Shown one piece after another: positions 11,701 through 23,739 of a stretch of DNA of 64,000 nucleotides (its first letter is position 1; the number at the start of each line of letters is the position of its first letter). This stretch comes from Hypsibius dujardini (lineage: Eukaryota > Tardigrada > Eutardigrada > Parachela > Hypsibiidae): NCBI GenBank assembly GCA_001579985.1, contig LRSR01001091.1, positions 62,001 to 126,000 of the forward strand, read 5' to 3'. The position numbers and the translations under genes are program-made. Under the pieces are notes generated by a model, which ran no database searches, was not told where the DNA came from, and saw nothing but the letters and a program-made list of their open reading frames with translations.

Positions 11701-14626
11701 CAGGCAGGCAGAAACGGACACTTACCCAAGTCATCCATTGATAGGTCGACTGACATCTATTTACGTTTTGCCGGTTGATTGTTTGATTGATTTTAGAAAA
11801 AGAGAACTGTCCATAATTCAGACATACACTATTGTTAATCAATCTCTTTCCATCTTTCTCTAGGTCTGCTATCGACGCAGTGGCCACAACGAAATTGACG
11901 AGCCCATGTTCACGCAGCCCATCATGTACAAGAAAATTCGTGCTACAAAACCCGTGGTGGAAAAGTACGCAGAAAAGCTCATTACTGAAGGCGTAGTCGA
12001 CGAGGGCTACTTCAAGGTACTAGCAACAGCGCTGCAAAGTTTTGCTCGAAACCAATGAAATTTAATAAAATAATTAAATTTGTTCCTGGAAAAGATATTC
12101 CGCGTTTCGATGATTTTATGACAAAAAACAACATTGTTTCCTAATTTACGTAGACTGAAATCGGCAACTACTTGAACATCTGTGAAGACGCCTATAAAAC
12201 GGCCAACCAGGCGACCCAGGTCCGCAACATGGATTGGCTCGACTCGCCGTGGGAGGGATTCTTCAGCACGCACGACCCAAAAAAGATCGATGCCACCGGT
12301 GTGGAGGAGGAGGTTCTCAATCACATTGCCACACATTTCAGCACGGAGCCGCAAGACATTGCCGTCCATCGCGGTAAGTCATTTCACTCATTTTAATGCA
12401 TCCTTTTATTCATTTTTACGGTTAATAAATTTGTCACATTTTGATTTTAGCTTACTTTTTTATTGAACTCCGACGCTAAACAAAAATGCAAATGAAGAAA
12501 TATGTTATTGAAATACATGTTTCATTTTTTAAAATATGTTTATTAAAAAGCATTGATCGAATTAGATTATTAGAAGAAAAAGCGACTGAAGAAGGCGGTG
12601 TTCTCGGCGTTACTGCAAAATGCAAAAATCGTGAAGGATTTGTTGTTTTCAGGTATCAAGAAAATTCTTGCAACCCGGCGCGAGCTGACGGAGAAAAGAA
12701 TGGCAGACTGGGCTATGGGAGAAGCATTGGCGTTTGGCTCGCTCATTCGGGAAGGCAGTCACGTTCGCCTTAGCGGTCAGGACGTAGAACGCGGCACTTT
12801 CAGGTGAGAAATCTGTCTATTTACTTGTCTAAATCGCTGTCTCGCTACTTGTTGTTTTGCTACCTGGCCGTCTGCTACCTGAGGTCCGTCTGTTTGCCTG
12901 TCTGCCTGCTGTATGTCTCCCTGCCTGTCATAGTGCTTGTTTGTTATGAGTGTCTGTCTGACGAATTCGTCTCCGTTACAGCCACCGCCATCACGTGCTA
13001 CACGACCAGAATCGCGACAAGACCACTTACCGCCCGCTGAACCACCTGTACCCCAATCAGGCGCCCTACACGGTCTGCAACAGCTCCCTCTCTGAGTACG
13101 CCGTCATGGGTTTCGACTTGGGTTTTTCGATGACCAATCCTAATGCACTGATCATGTGGGAGGCACAATTTGGCGACTTTTTCAACACCGCCCAATGCAT
13201 CATCGATCAGTTCATCGCCAGTGGTCAAGCCAAGTGGATTCGACAGAGCGGTCTGGTGTTGTTGCTGCCCCACGGCATGGAAGGAATGGTAGGATTTCTT
13301 GCCGGTTTTAATAGTCATTGTATCTGTTGATAGATATCTTATTGTGTGATTGTTTAAAATTTGTTTTAAGATTAATTGAAATTGTTAATAATATTCCGAA
13401 ATTATTATTAGTATTTTAAAATTAGTGATATTTTATTTTAAGAAATTTTCCAGTGACGTCATTCATTTATTTTTGATTTTTCCCTTAAAGGGTCCGGAGC
13501 ATTCGAGCGCGCGCCCAGAGCGCTTCCTCCAGCTGTCCAGCGACAACCCCGACAAATTCTTATCCGACCCTAGCCCCACCTACGTGGTTGACCAGCTCCG
13601 CGAGACTAACTGGCAGGTGATGAATCTGAGCACACCTGCTAACTTCTTCCACGCCATGCGACGCCAACTGAAGATGCCCTTCCGTAAGCCGTTGGTCGTG
13701 ATGACGCCCAAGAGCCTGCTTCGTCTTCCGGAGGCGCGCTCCAGCTTCGACGACATGTTGCCGACGAGCGAGTTCAAGCGTATCATCCCGGATGTCGGCC
13801 CGGTGGCCAAGAATGCCCAACACGTTAAACGGGTCGTCTTCTGCAGTGGGAAGGTATTTTATGAACTGCAAAAGGAGAGGAACGCCAAGGGATTGGAAGG
13901 GGAGGTTGCCTTAATTCGCATTGAACAGGTTCGTTCGTTGAAGAGCAGAAAGGCCGAAACAAGTACCTTGTTGTCAGTCACCGGCTGTTATTCTTTACCT
14001 TCCAATTCCATGCAGATCTGTCCATTTCCGTACGATCTGGTGAAGGAGCAGATTCTCCAGTACCCCAAAGCCACCCTAGTCTTCGCGCAGGAAGAGCACA
14101 AGAACGGCGGCATGTGGACCTACGTCCAACCCCGCATCGACAACCTTCTACGGCATCACATTAAGGAACCGCGACGGATCAAGTGAGTGACAGACAGACA
14201 GACACGAAGACATGGAAATAGACTGAAAGACAGACAGACGTACCGACAGGAAGAACGGTAGACAAAAGGGTAGACAGACCAACCGACAATCATAGACAGA
14301 CACAAAGATAGACAGACAGACAAGCAGGCAGGCAGGCAGGCAGGCAGACAGACATATAGGCAGACAGACAAGCAGATACACATACAAGCACACATTTCAT
14401 ATGATCGCCCTAGTCTTTTCCTGAAATTTGATCCTGTTTGAAGTTCAATCAGTAATGCGATTCTTCTCTTTTCTTCCCGCCGTGCAGCTACGTCGGTCGT
14501 GTGGCGTCTGCCTCTCCGGCCACCGGAAACAAGAACCAACATTTGGTCGAGCAGGCGCGTGTTATTTCGGACGCACTGCAGTTGGAAAATAACGCCAATA
14601 ACAACAACGGCAACCACCACCATTGA
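8705..14626 (+). CDS. OGDH: 2-oxoglutarate dehydrogenase E1 component, mitochondrial
   Basis: Fourteen coding exons join in phase to 1024 residues, the length usual for animal OGDH: 8705-8923, 9022-9222, 9495-9594, 9673-9928, 10221-10456, 10683-10990, 11307-11486, 11864-12016, 12154-12373, 12653-12803, 12982-13288, 13491-13928, 14016-14182, 14488-14626. The enzyme is the thiamine-diphosphate E1 that decarboxylates 2-oxoglutarate and passes succinyl to the E2 lipoyl group in the TCA cycle. The basic, Arg/Ser-rich N-terminus fits a matrix targeting peptide. Key motifs are [110 protein letters not shown] and [12 protein letters not shown]. The alternative DHTKD1 is excluded by this N-terminal linker and the close match to OGDH. 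Two short introns (9595-9672, 13929-14015) are multiples of three without stops, so retention would not break the frame. Confidence 0.97.
9331..9412. repeat. (TCTG)n array, OGDH intron 2
   Basis: Imperfect CTGTCTGTCTGTCTG run about 110 bp after the donor at 9223. Confidence 0.9.
10031..10168. repeat. (CAGA)n array, OGDH intron 4
   Basis: Interrupted GACAGACAGA runs, with ACACACAG stretches, begin about 100 bp after the donor at 9929. Confidence 0.85.
11561..11710. repeat. (CAGA)n plus 11-bp tandem array, OGDH intron 7
   Basis: CAGACAGA repeats pass into about six copies of the 11-mer ACAGACATAAG (around 11590-11665), then CAGG/CAGA runs. This higher-order unit looks like amplification of one mutated register of the tetranucleotide array. 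Confidence 0.9.
12835..12960. repeat. Degenerate (TCTG/CCTG)n array, OGDH intron 10
   Basis: CTGTCTGC and CCTGTC runs begin about 30 bp after the donor at 12804 and fill most of a 178-bp intron. Confidence 0.75.
14188..14385. repeat. (CAGA)n array abutting the donor of OGDH intron 13
   Basis: The donor GTGAGT at 14183 runs straight into GACAGACAGACAGAC. CAGA, CAGG and related units continue for about 200 bp of a 305-bp intron, leaving the last 100 bp free. Confidence 0.9.
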
Positions 14627-16325
14627 TACTGAAGCCTCCCGCCCTCACCCAACCTCTTTTCAGCGAAGAGCGCGCTATTTAGATTTTTTAAAGGAGAGCT
14701 AGTTTTTCTGTTTGTATCACTGCGTTTGGTCTTTTTGACGGCTTTATATTGCTGACTAGAGTGATTTAGTTCCCCGTGTGCGTGCTTGTATTACTGTAGC
14801 AGCAGCAGCGTGTGTTTTCCTGGTTTCTCGTGAATGGTCTGTTGAATATTCTTCTTTGAGCCATACATCGTGATTAACGTATTTATGTTCTTGAGTGGTT
14901 GCTTTTGAAGTATAGATGGATAACAAGAGCACATTTGTAGGTAATAGTAGTCTCTAATTCGAGTGATGTGAACGGATTTGTCTGTCTGTTTGTCTGTTAG
15001 TTTTTGTATCTGCCTGGCAGGCCATTTTTATCTCTCCGTCTTACTGTCTGCCTGCCTGCCTGCCAGACCAGACCATCTCTGTCTCTCGGTCTGTATGTCT
15101 GCCTGTCTTCCTGCCCGCCTTTGGAGTATTAATTGGCTGATTAATCATGACGTTCTATATCTGTTAGAACCAAAGCCCACGAAGATTTTAACAATATTTC
15201 TCGCAAGTGATGCTTTCACAGTCAACGCACAGACACTGTCTAAAAGAGCACCCTGCAAAGTGCGACATGCATCGTTACGAGAACATTGGTTTTTTCTTCA
15301 TTAGACGCGAAGAAGGTCAAGCGTAGCGAACCTCTTCCGAGAAGAAGAAGTTCTCCCCTGGGATTCATCCAGAAAAGGCAACCCGCGGGCTCTTTCTCTC
15401 CCTCTTCCATGCTGCCTCTCTGATCATCGACCCACACAATAATACACAGAAGAAGCCCGCCGCATCCTATCCATATACAAACAGTTTCCTGTATGGTGTG
15501 CATACACTACATACACTCGATACGAACGCCCTCAATTGAGTCGCCTCTACAATGCCAGTGCGAGGCTCCCCTTTTTATTCCCTTGGATGAAAACAGGAAT
15601 TAGAAAGGCAGACAGGCAGGGGCACAACCGTCGAGCATACGCACTTGTCGCGCCATAACCATATCACGCATGTATGTACAGTGTAGCCCCCGCCGGAATC
15701 CGCATCCCATCCTCGGACTCAACACACATTTTTCTCTGCGGCCCGCCGGAAAAATCAATCACTTTACGGGAGAGAGCCAAGAGAGGACTCGTCAATTTCG
15801 TTATTACGCGAGGGCATCCAATCAATAGCTGATCCAGTCAGCGACAGGCTTCCACGTCCACCCCGGGAGGCGAGAGACGACAAGGAGATGGTCTGCGGGG
15901 AAAAAGGGCGCACGAAGCGGAGTACTAGCGTGTGCATGATGATGTGAGATCGCCCAGTAAAGGGAGAGAGGAACCCAACGGCTCGCAGGCACTTTTTTCT
16001 ATCTCTCTCTTTCTCTCTACGTGTGTGTGTTGTCTGTGTATGAACATTTCTGCTAAGTGTTTGTTATTTCATCGTTCGCGCCGTCGTCGTGGTCGTGGTC
16101 CTAGAGACATCTCCCCCTTGTCATCTTTAGCTTTGCCAGGCACCTCTAAATTTGTGTACTAATCGCTGTCGTATTTTCTATTTTCGACTCGCACTCCTAG
16201 CAGCTCACACGGTTGACGATCGTTTAATACCTGCTCCCTCGTGTGGCAGTTGTCTTTTTCAGGGACCTTCAATTACAAGTTTGGTATAATCAAGGAGATA
16301 AACTACGCTTCGACAGACCTTCGCT
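14627..16325. other. OGDH 3' UTR and region upstream of the Ly6-type gene
   Basis: Downstream of the OGDH stop lies presumed 3' UTR, then a (TCTG/CCTG)n array at about 14976-15112 (GTCTGTCTG, CTGCCTGCCTG). 15300-16260 is GC-richer with TCTCTC and GTGTGTG tracts. It probably carries the promoter and 5' UTR of the next gene, and a possible acceptor (TTTTTCAG) lies near 16261. The ORFs here show no family features. Confidence 0.5.
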
Positions 16326-17677
16326 ATGCATCTTCGCCGATTGCTGCCGACGTACCTGCTGGCACCTACGCTGTATCTGTTGTCTTCCAGCTTGCAAGGT
16401 ACCGTGTTCTAATGAGCGTTGTCTGGTTGCCTGTGCGTGGGCGTGTCTCACATCTAAATTATACTAATTAGGCATGAAATGTAGATTGAATGAGGTCATG
16501 TTAAGGGAGCGTTTTTTAGGCTGATTTTCGAAGAGCAAGCAACATCTTTTTTGACAAAGACTGCTTTTTCGAAATGAGTAATATATTTTAAAAGATGGCT
16601 TTCATTTCCTGTTTGCAGGCCTGAATGCCTTGAGCTGTGTGATTTGCGATTCGATGACCGATGAGAATTGCGCTACAATATCGGTCACGAACCCGATCAA
16701 GGCACAAGACTGTTGGCAGTGGTGTTCGGCTCGTGGCGGTTGGGTTCCTAAGACCGAGCGATCCCAGGCCGACGCTGCGGCCCGGAAGGCATCTTATCCA
16801 GAAGTATCTTGTCCGCTGAGTGGAATGTACACCACATGCCGTAAAATTACACAGACCGGTAAGAAGTTCGCATTGTCGGTATCTGCCTGTTTCTGTGCGG
16901 GTCTCTGCTGTGTGTGTTTGTCTACCTCTTGTCTGTCTGTTTGCTAATCTTTTTGTGCGTCAACCTGTCTGCCTGTTCTCTGTTCTGTTCTATTCTATTC
17001 TATTCTGTTAATTATTTGTTCTGTTCTATTCTATTCTTTTCTGTTAATTATTTGTTCTGTTCTATTCTGTTTTTTCTTTTGTTCTGTTTTGTTCTACCCT
17101 AATCCATTCTCTTCTTTTCTATACTGTTGTGTGAATCTGTGCTGTTTTGCGCAGTTGGATTCATTTCGGTCGTGCCATTCTATGCCTGCCCTGCTTTTTT
17201 GTATGCATTACTGTTTTGATGCATTGAAAACGCTGTTCCCCTTAAGCGTGTGTTATTTGTTCCGTTTATTCCACCTGGCACTTGGTTCTGTTCGTTTCTA
17301 AACTGTTATTCATTTGTCTTTATGCGTCTGCAGTTTTGGCTAATTCACAAAGGAAATGGGCTAACGCCCAGCGCGTCATTCGATCATGCGGTTTCATCGG
17401 CAACGAGACGACCCAATCTGCCTCGACGTACAAGAAAAGTGAAAGCAGCAAAACCGAGGTCTTCAACTGCTTCCAAGACGGCTGCAACGGCAGCTCTCGC
17501 ACTTCCTCCATTTCCGTTGCGGTCTGCCTGGCCAGCGCCCTGATAATCTGGTACTTTGCCGACACCACGGAGCATGTCGTGGCCGGCCTTCACACCTCGG
17601 CCCTCGCGGCCTCCGTTTGCCTTGTCAGCGGTCTCATCTTCCTCGGTCCTCCCGTTCTGTTTGCCGTGCCAAACTGA
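16326..17677 (+). CDS. Ly6/uPAR (three-finger) type secreted or GPI-anchored protein
   Basis: Exons 16326-16398, 16619-16858 and 17334-17677 join to 218 residues. The first exon is a signal peptide (MHLRRLLPTYLLAPTLYLLS). The mature part opens ALSCVICDSM and has spaced cysteines (ENCAT, DCWQWC, VSCPL, YTTCRK, IRSCGF, FNCFQDGCNGS). It ends with the CxxxxCN signature of the Ly6/uPAR fold, then a Ser-rich stretch and hydrophobic segments (VAVCLASALIIWYF, AASVCLVSGLIFLGPP) that could be a GPI signal or one to two membrane spans. Invertebrate relatives such as quiver/sleepless and boudin act in channel modulation and cell junctions, but no ortholog can be assigned. The domain is longer than usual between its second and third cysteine groups. 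Confidence 0.8.
16875..17095. repeat. (TCTG)n then TTCTA/TTCTG satellite, Ly6-gene intron 2
   Basis: A degenerate TCTG stretch starts about 15 bp after the donor at 16859. It is followed from about 16976 by tandem TTCTATTC units, themselves repeated as blocks of about 48 bp that include TTAATTATTTG. Confidence 0.85.
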
Positions 17678-18790
17678 AACATTGTATTGTACAATTGACG
17701 CAACCGGCGTGCAACCGTTTAGTTAGCCAAATTTTAAGAATGCCGCTGTATTTTACGTTATGGATGTTGAGAATTTACAGTTTGTTGAGGAATTGAACAG
17801 GAAAAATTCGGGAAAAAATGACTACAGCGAATAACTGCCCCTACGCCTGCTTGATGCCTAAAAAGTTTGTTCGTCTCAGGCCCTTAGAAGATTTGATGGA
17901 TGGGAATGTCGGACAGACAATAAATAAGCAATAAGACCTAGACGTATTTACAAATATGTTTAGTCGACATCAACAAACCAGATACATCGCGTTTACAATC
18001 GTAGCAAGACGGTTGATTGACAAGAATTTACAGAATTTACAGAATTTACAGAAAACAGAAGTGTACGACAAGTTAATTCTGTAAGTTAGTCGGATGGAAC
18101 ATTAACTAAAAAGTAAGGCAGGGAGATTTGAAGGCCCAACGAGAGCCTATCTTGTGCGAGGGCGATGGGAACAGAATCAAGTCATCCTTCATCAGTGTAC
18201 ATAGTTTCAGGCGGCGAGGAATGACAGTAACTCGATAAGTTAAAGTGCCTGGAGCGCCCTCTACGCAGGACCTGTCGGTTTCGGCCACCCACACCTTACA
18301 TATTAGTGCGATCTTAGTAAGCTAGGCGAGCTGCTTTCCGCTGAAACAAAGAACGACTGATTGGTCAACTTTAAAGCTGTACAAAAACTTTTATCTGGAT
18401 CTGGGAAGATAGATTGACGAGCGAAACTTCCTTCGCAGACAAATGAATTGAATTGTAAGTTTGGCTTGCTCAGCTGTTCAAGTCATTTTCGTCAAGTCAT
18501 TTTACATCCCAAGGGAGAGCAGTATCTCCTTCTCTGCCGAGAAAGATCAGCTTTATTCAATCTGAGAGAAATTCAAGCAATTATAAAATGATATAAATGA
18601 TAATTCGATACTTTGAATCACACACGCTTATATATCCTATACCTACCCCCCCCCCGCGTTCATTATAATCTTGCGCGCGCGGAGATAAGACACAGGAAAT
18701 ATAAATGGACGTCTCTTACCATTTATAATCATTTCATTTCTTATAGAGTCTCACATCAAAAGAAATAGCTTTCCCCTACGGAGCTGAAAA
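17678..18790. other. Intergenic region between Ly6-type gene and ANF-receptor gene
   Basis: This stretch contains the 3' UTR of the Ly6-type gene and presumed promoter of the next. ACAGAATTT is repeated three to four times near 18030-18052, and a C-run lies near 18650. No convincing ORF or RNA gene is seen. Confidence 0.5.
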
Positions 18791-21700
18791 ATGTCTATAA
18801 TGAAAGTGTCGTTTGTTGTGCTATGCTTGACATGCATTTTGGGTATTTCGTTCTTTCCTACCGCCATCCAAACTGTCAATATCGAAATCTTAGTGGCTTT
18901 GCAGTACGACCTGCCAGGTTACTCGACCGGTGCGGTCTTCACCCGGCCGGCATTTAATCTGTCTCAACGGAACAGCGTCAAAAAGTACGACGGCGCCCAT
19001 AACATCACACTGCGGTACTTTCAAAATATATCCCATAAATCCTGCGACGAAGTGATGGCCAACAACGTCAACGACCTTTCCGCGTATCTGTATAACCAAC
19101 AGGAGCGCAGGAATGACACATGCTATTCCATCGTGACTAACGGTAGAGACCTTGAATCACGAAATTTGACAAACGCTACGGCCTCACAATGAGAGTGACA
19201 AGTTTCAGGCAAACCTTTTTTCTTGCTTAGATTGCAACGATCAAAGTGGACTGTCGGGCCTCGCAGCCGGATTGGATATCCTCATGTTCTCATACAATCC
19301 GTAAGTCCATCTGTGACATTGATTTTTTTCTACAATTTCTCACTAAAAATATAACAAATACGCTTAGTTTTTTATGCAAGGTTTTCGGGTTTTCATCTAG
19401 CCATTAAATTATAGTTTAATTAAATCTTAAATATGTACAATTCATGCAGAGTCATTTCATGCCTAAAGTGATCGGAATAATTGTTGCGCTCGTAACGAAC
19501 TCTTTTGATGAGAAAGTTATATTACAGCGGGACACTCTTTAAAGACTACCTCGACCCGAAATCCGGGCCGCAGACCACGGTGTCGGTAGGCGTGACCTCA
19601 CTGGGCTACGCCATTGCGATACTGCGACTCCTCCAGTACAACCAGTGGCGCCGGTCAGCTTTGCTGGTGGAAACAACAGCGGGCTTCTATCGGGATCTCG
19701 CGACAATTGTACTGGAGAGAGCCAAGTTATCACTTTCCTGGATTTACCTCTTGGAAGTTCTTCGTCTTGAGGGAGGAATTTCTGATCATGAGCTACAAGC
19801 AGCTCTTGAGACCACAAAACAAAATAATCGAAGTACGTTGTAAATCATAATAGATCTGAACAAATATATTTAAAGAATGAATATTGTAAACTATTAACCC
19901 GTTAACGCCCGGTGCTAGATTGGACACGATTTGAGTGCCAGAAATATTTTTTCCTTTTATTTTTTCCGTTCAATTAAAAAAATTATTTTCAATTTTTTTG
20001 GGCGACTTTGAAAAGTGCGTGTGTTTTTGGACTGACCATTGTCCACTGTCTAGTTAAAAACAAAATTGGACAAAAAATAGGACGCATTCGTTGACCACTG
20101 GCCACATGCCAGTCAACAATACGACTCAGATAATTATTTTTAGAGACTATCGATAGATGGTCAACTTGGAATGGAATAGTGGATGGAATAAACCACACAA
20201 ATTTCACTCAAAAAAAAGTGAAACCTCGTTAATTTTGGCAATTTCTGCCGGATATTGATCAAGTAGCAAATGACCAAACCATAACCTTTAATTTTTAAGC
20301 AAGATACTACCGCATGCTCGTGATTTCAAGGGACACTTTTCTGCCCTACCCGTAAATTTTAATCAACCCGGGCTGTGCCTATTGAGTGCCGTTCGTTAAA
20401 TTAGCACTATAGGGACAAATATACGGAAAAGCACGACTGTGCAATCAATCAATTGAGCACAATGGGTGAGCTGTACGAAATCAGCCAATCAGAAAAGAGC
20501 GAATCAAATTGAACGTTCAATCGAGTGCAGGGCCATACCGAGGGAGTCGGGGCTCAGCTGTCGCTTGAGATTGCGAGCATGCGGTAGCCTTTAAAATCAA
20601 GGAAGTTTAGCAAAATCGTTCAAACCATCTTTGCGTGAAAATTCGGAGGTCGGTATGTCGTCATTTGACAACTTTGGGCGTTAACGGGTCACACAGTACA
20701 GACCAAATATTGGCAAACAATTAAAAATTTCAAAAAAATATAGAGATAGAAAATGCTATACTCATTGTCTTAATGCAAATTTACAGTTTATATTCTCTTG
20801 ATGACGGCGAAGCTCGCCCTACGCGTTATGGTAGGTCGCTTTGTAAATGATAACATTCAAGCTTCTCGCCCTTCTACAGTATTGTCTGGGCTGTTATGAG
20901 TTTGCCGTTTACCGCTATACAGCAATTAACAGAGGAAGCTGGAATGGCCAACGGCGAGTATGCATTCATCAACGTTCAACCGTTCCAAGTAGCCGCTTTC
21001 GGGTTTGCATCACAGTTTTCGCGAACGCAAAATGACACCACGGTTCGAGATTCTGCAACTACCGACTAATATTTCTATCCCATAATGTGTTTGTTTATGA
21101 GATGGCTTCTTTACTTGGTAGAAAAGCACAGCACTTCGATCACTGATATTCATCACGTACCGCTCGCCAAGAAGCGACCTCAGCGAACTGAATTCACAAA
21201 TAGCTGAGCGGGCACGGACCCTTCATAACTACACGTATCCCAATGGTATTCAGGTATGAAGACTAAGTAGTCGGGAGCAGAATATCATTGAAGTGTTCAC
21301 TATGGAGGTCGGTCTATCTGCCTCCGTCAGACAGCCACTCGCTCCGTTTATCCGTTTGTAGGTCCGCCCGTCTAGTCTGTAATCGTGTCTATTTGGCCGG
21401 CCGTCCGTCCGTCCCTTCAATCGTTTATCCGTCCGCCCATTTTCCCGTCTGACCAATGTCCCCTCGCTGAGTGTCTGCGTCCTTCTGTGCGCGTGTCCAT
21501 CCGGTCGTTTGTCTGTCCGTTCATTTAACCGTCTATCCGTCCGCCCGTTTGTCCGTCTGACCAATGTCTCCTGGCTTAGTGTCTGTGTATTCGCCCGTCT
21601 GTCCGCGTACCTAGATGACCACCCGTCCGTCCGTCTGTTCATTCTATCGTTTCTTCGTCCGCCCGCTTGTCCGTCTGTCCGTCTTTCTGCCCGCGTGTTT

Positions 21701-22882
21701 ATCTGGCCGTCCGTCCGGCCGGGCGGCCGTTCGTTTGTCTGTTTGTCCTTTACCCCCTGTCCCATTGGCTCTGTCTATCCGTCTTTCTATCTCTTCGTCT
21801 GGCCTCTGGTTCGTCTGTGTGTTTGTAGGTCTGGTCGGCTGTCCGGCTGTCCTTCTGTCCACTCGCCTGTCTACCTCTCCATCTGTCGGTCCGTCGTTCG
21901 TCTTCCTACATCTTAATAATACAGCTGATATATGTACAGTTCCCCGTAGCCATTAGACTCTTCAATCGGCACGCAGACTGCCTACGATATTGTGGAGCTC
22001 TTCGCACTGTTAGTCAACGAAAGCTCAATACACCGTAATCAACTGCCAGCCTGTAACGGGTTGAGTTTGGCTGAGCGAATGGCGAACCGGACTTTTAGTT
22101 TGACCACGGGAAAGATGTACATCAGTCCGGGTCGTGGACGTTTCCTTGACCTAGACGTTTTCGCATTGAATACATCCACGTTAACTCTGCAGGTCGGTAT
22201 TGTAAAGACGCTGGAAGATTGTAAAGATTAGTTATCATATTCCTGTCTCCTGACGCGATGTGCAACAAGATCTGCTGCCAATTTGAAATAGGTAATTGGA
22301 ATGTATGACAGTGGCAATCGGACATTCACGTGGTTCAACGGGTGGACCATCCCGTGGCCGACTATCAATGGCAAGCCGCCAACGGATGTGCCGGCTTGTG
22401 GCTTTTCTGGAAAGGAAGGGATCTGCGCCGCGAAGGGTATTACCAATAATCAGAGAAATAGGGTTCCATTACGTAAACGCGTCATGCAATATTTAAAACC
22501 CCCTTAATTCCAAAAGTCAAAATCAGTTGTATTTTGATATAGCGCTTTCATCCCTAATCAGTACTCTGATTGCGGTGGTCGCGTGCGTTTCAATCTTGAT
22601 GGCTTTTGCTCTTGTTACACGGTAAGTCCGGCAAACTCGACACGTCTGTCGAGTCTTAAAGGTGGAGGAAACAGATAGGGAGACAGACAGAGAGACAAAC
22701 AGACAGACAGTACAAGTGAACAAGATGACAATATGACTTGAAGGTGGTTCGTCTTACACTTCAATGGGCCGACGGAGACACAACACTGGAAGCTGGATGG
22801 CGGAAACCTACGGTTTGCGATGATGACCGTCAGCGCGACCTTGTCCGAGGGCTTTTATATGGTTTTTGCGGATCGCCGATAA
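18791..22882 (+). CDS. Single-span receptor with ANF-receptor ectodomain; cyclase-less (NPR-C-like) or truncated
   Basis: Ten exons join in phase to 515 residues: 18791-19142, 19231-19300, 19528-19832, 20787-20830, 20923-20988, 21122-21253, 21977-22192, 22292-22436, 22543-22621, 22744-22882. A signal peptide (VSFVVLCLTCILGIS) precedes a periplasmic-binding-like ectodomain: GLAAGLDILMFSYNP, TTVSVGVTSLGYAIA, IYILLMTAKLALRVM, GMANGEYAFINVQPF, HNYTYPNG, TAYDIVELFALLVN and PPTDVPACGFSG. A membrane span follows (SSLISTLIAVVACVSILMAF). PP.DVP.CGF before the span is typical of receptor guanylyl cyclases and natriuretic peptide receptors. The reading ends about 45 residues later, and no kinase-homology or cyclase domain was found before MADD. 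The last exon has a weak acceptor and is the least certain. Intron 3 carries a MITE. Confidence 0.85.
19897..20689. mobile_element. Non-autonomous DNA transposon (MITE), piggyBac-like ends
   Basis: The terminal inverted repeats are ACCCGTTAACGCCC (19897-19910) and its exact complement GGGCGTTAACGGGT (20676-20689). The left end is preceded by TTA, giving TTAA-CCC as in piggyBac-type insertions. The right flank (TCAC) does not show TTAA. The 793-bp interior is non-coding. It sits within intron 3 (19833-20786) of the receptor gene and fills most of it. The family assignment is inference from the ends. Confidence 0.7.
21310..21900. repeat. Degenerate (CCGT/TCTG)n array, receptor intron 6
   Basis: About 590 bp of GTCCGTCCG, CCGTCTGT and GTCTGTCC variants, in an intron with donor at 21254 and next exon at 21977. 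It is GC-richer than the plain TCTG arrays. It yields long spurious ORFs in several frames on both strands. Confidence 0.9.
22669..22712. repeat. Short (CAGA)n array, receptor intron 9
   Basis: AGACAGACAGAGAGACAAAC-type repeats about 50 bp after the donor at 22622, at the edge of the least certain intron of this gene. Confidence 0.85.
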
Positions 22883-23739
22883 GCGGAATGTCAAAGGTTC
22901 CGCAGAATTTCTCATGGACACAAGCTTTACAGATTAAAAATGTATAATCTAATAGATGAGTTTTTGCTAGAGTCACGAACTAATTTGTCAGTAGACCGGC
23001 TAGAATAGTTGTGTGCCCATCATTCTTGTATGACTCTCCCGGATAAACTATAATGTCGCGCAGTTTTTAGAGGGCTTTAACACCTGAAAAAATTGGAAGC
23101 TGGTACCTTAAACTTGCCATCATGGGCGCTGTTCTACGCTTCGGGCTGGTTGGTTCATATGCCTGCTAAACCTTATTATACTTATCTACGGGATTGCCGG
23201 AATGTTTGTCTCCATGGTAGAGTGTCCCGCTGACCATACTAACGGATCCCCCTGGTCTGGCCTTCGTGGTGGGCATGCCCTCGCATTCCCATAGACTAGC
23301 CACTTCGAATGTGCAGTTACCAACCTTTGCCTTGGGGGTTTTCTTGCCCACTTTGGGAAATCTGAAGCCTGAAACCAAAAAATCTCCCGTATTCGTTGGA
23401 TTCGATAGTTTGGGCAAGTGCTTGGAGAGAGATGGGAGTAGGAACAACCGCAGTCCAAAGAGCAAATCGATGTCGCGACCTCGCGTACCTTCCGTCCCGG
23501 TTCACTGTCCGCTGGCGGTTTTTATGCACTTCTAGGTTCCGTCGGAGAAGTAGTCACAGCTGAAGCCTTTCTGGTCCCAGTCGGAGCTCAAACCAGCTGG
23601 AAAGGGAAACAAAGGAATTACGTATATTTCAACCGATCTTGTGTTGGACCACGCCCAACAACTTCATTTAGCCAATGACTAGTTATCGAAGGATTTTCTT
23701 AAATTGCGCCAAAAGGCGCGATATGCGGCGGTAAATGTA

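Noticed and set aside
11501-11887. Minus-strand Cys-Leu-Ser repeat ORFs
   Set aside because: They are translations of the CAGA array in an OGDH intron; the same holds for ORFs at 14148-14623, 29040-29545 and 31722-32064.
21250-21916. 171-codon minus ORF and plus-strand ORFs of Arg/Thr/Asp or Ser/Val/Arg repeats
   Set aside because: They come from the CCGT/TCTG array in a receptor intron and show repeat-only composition.
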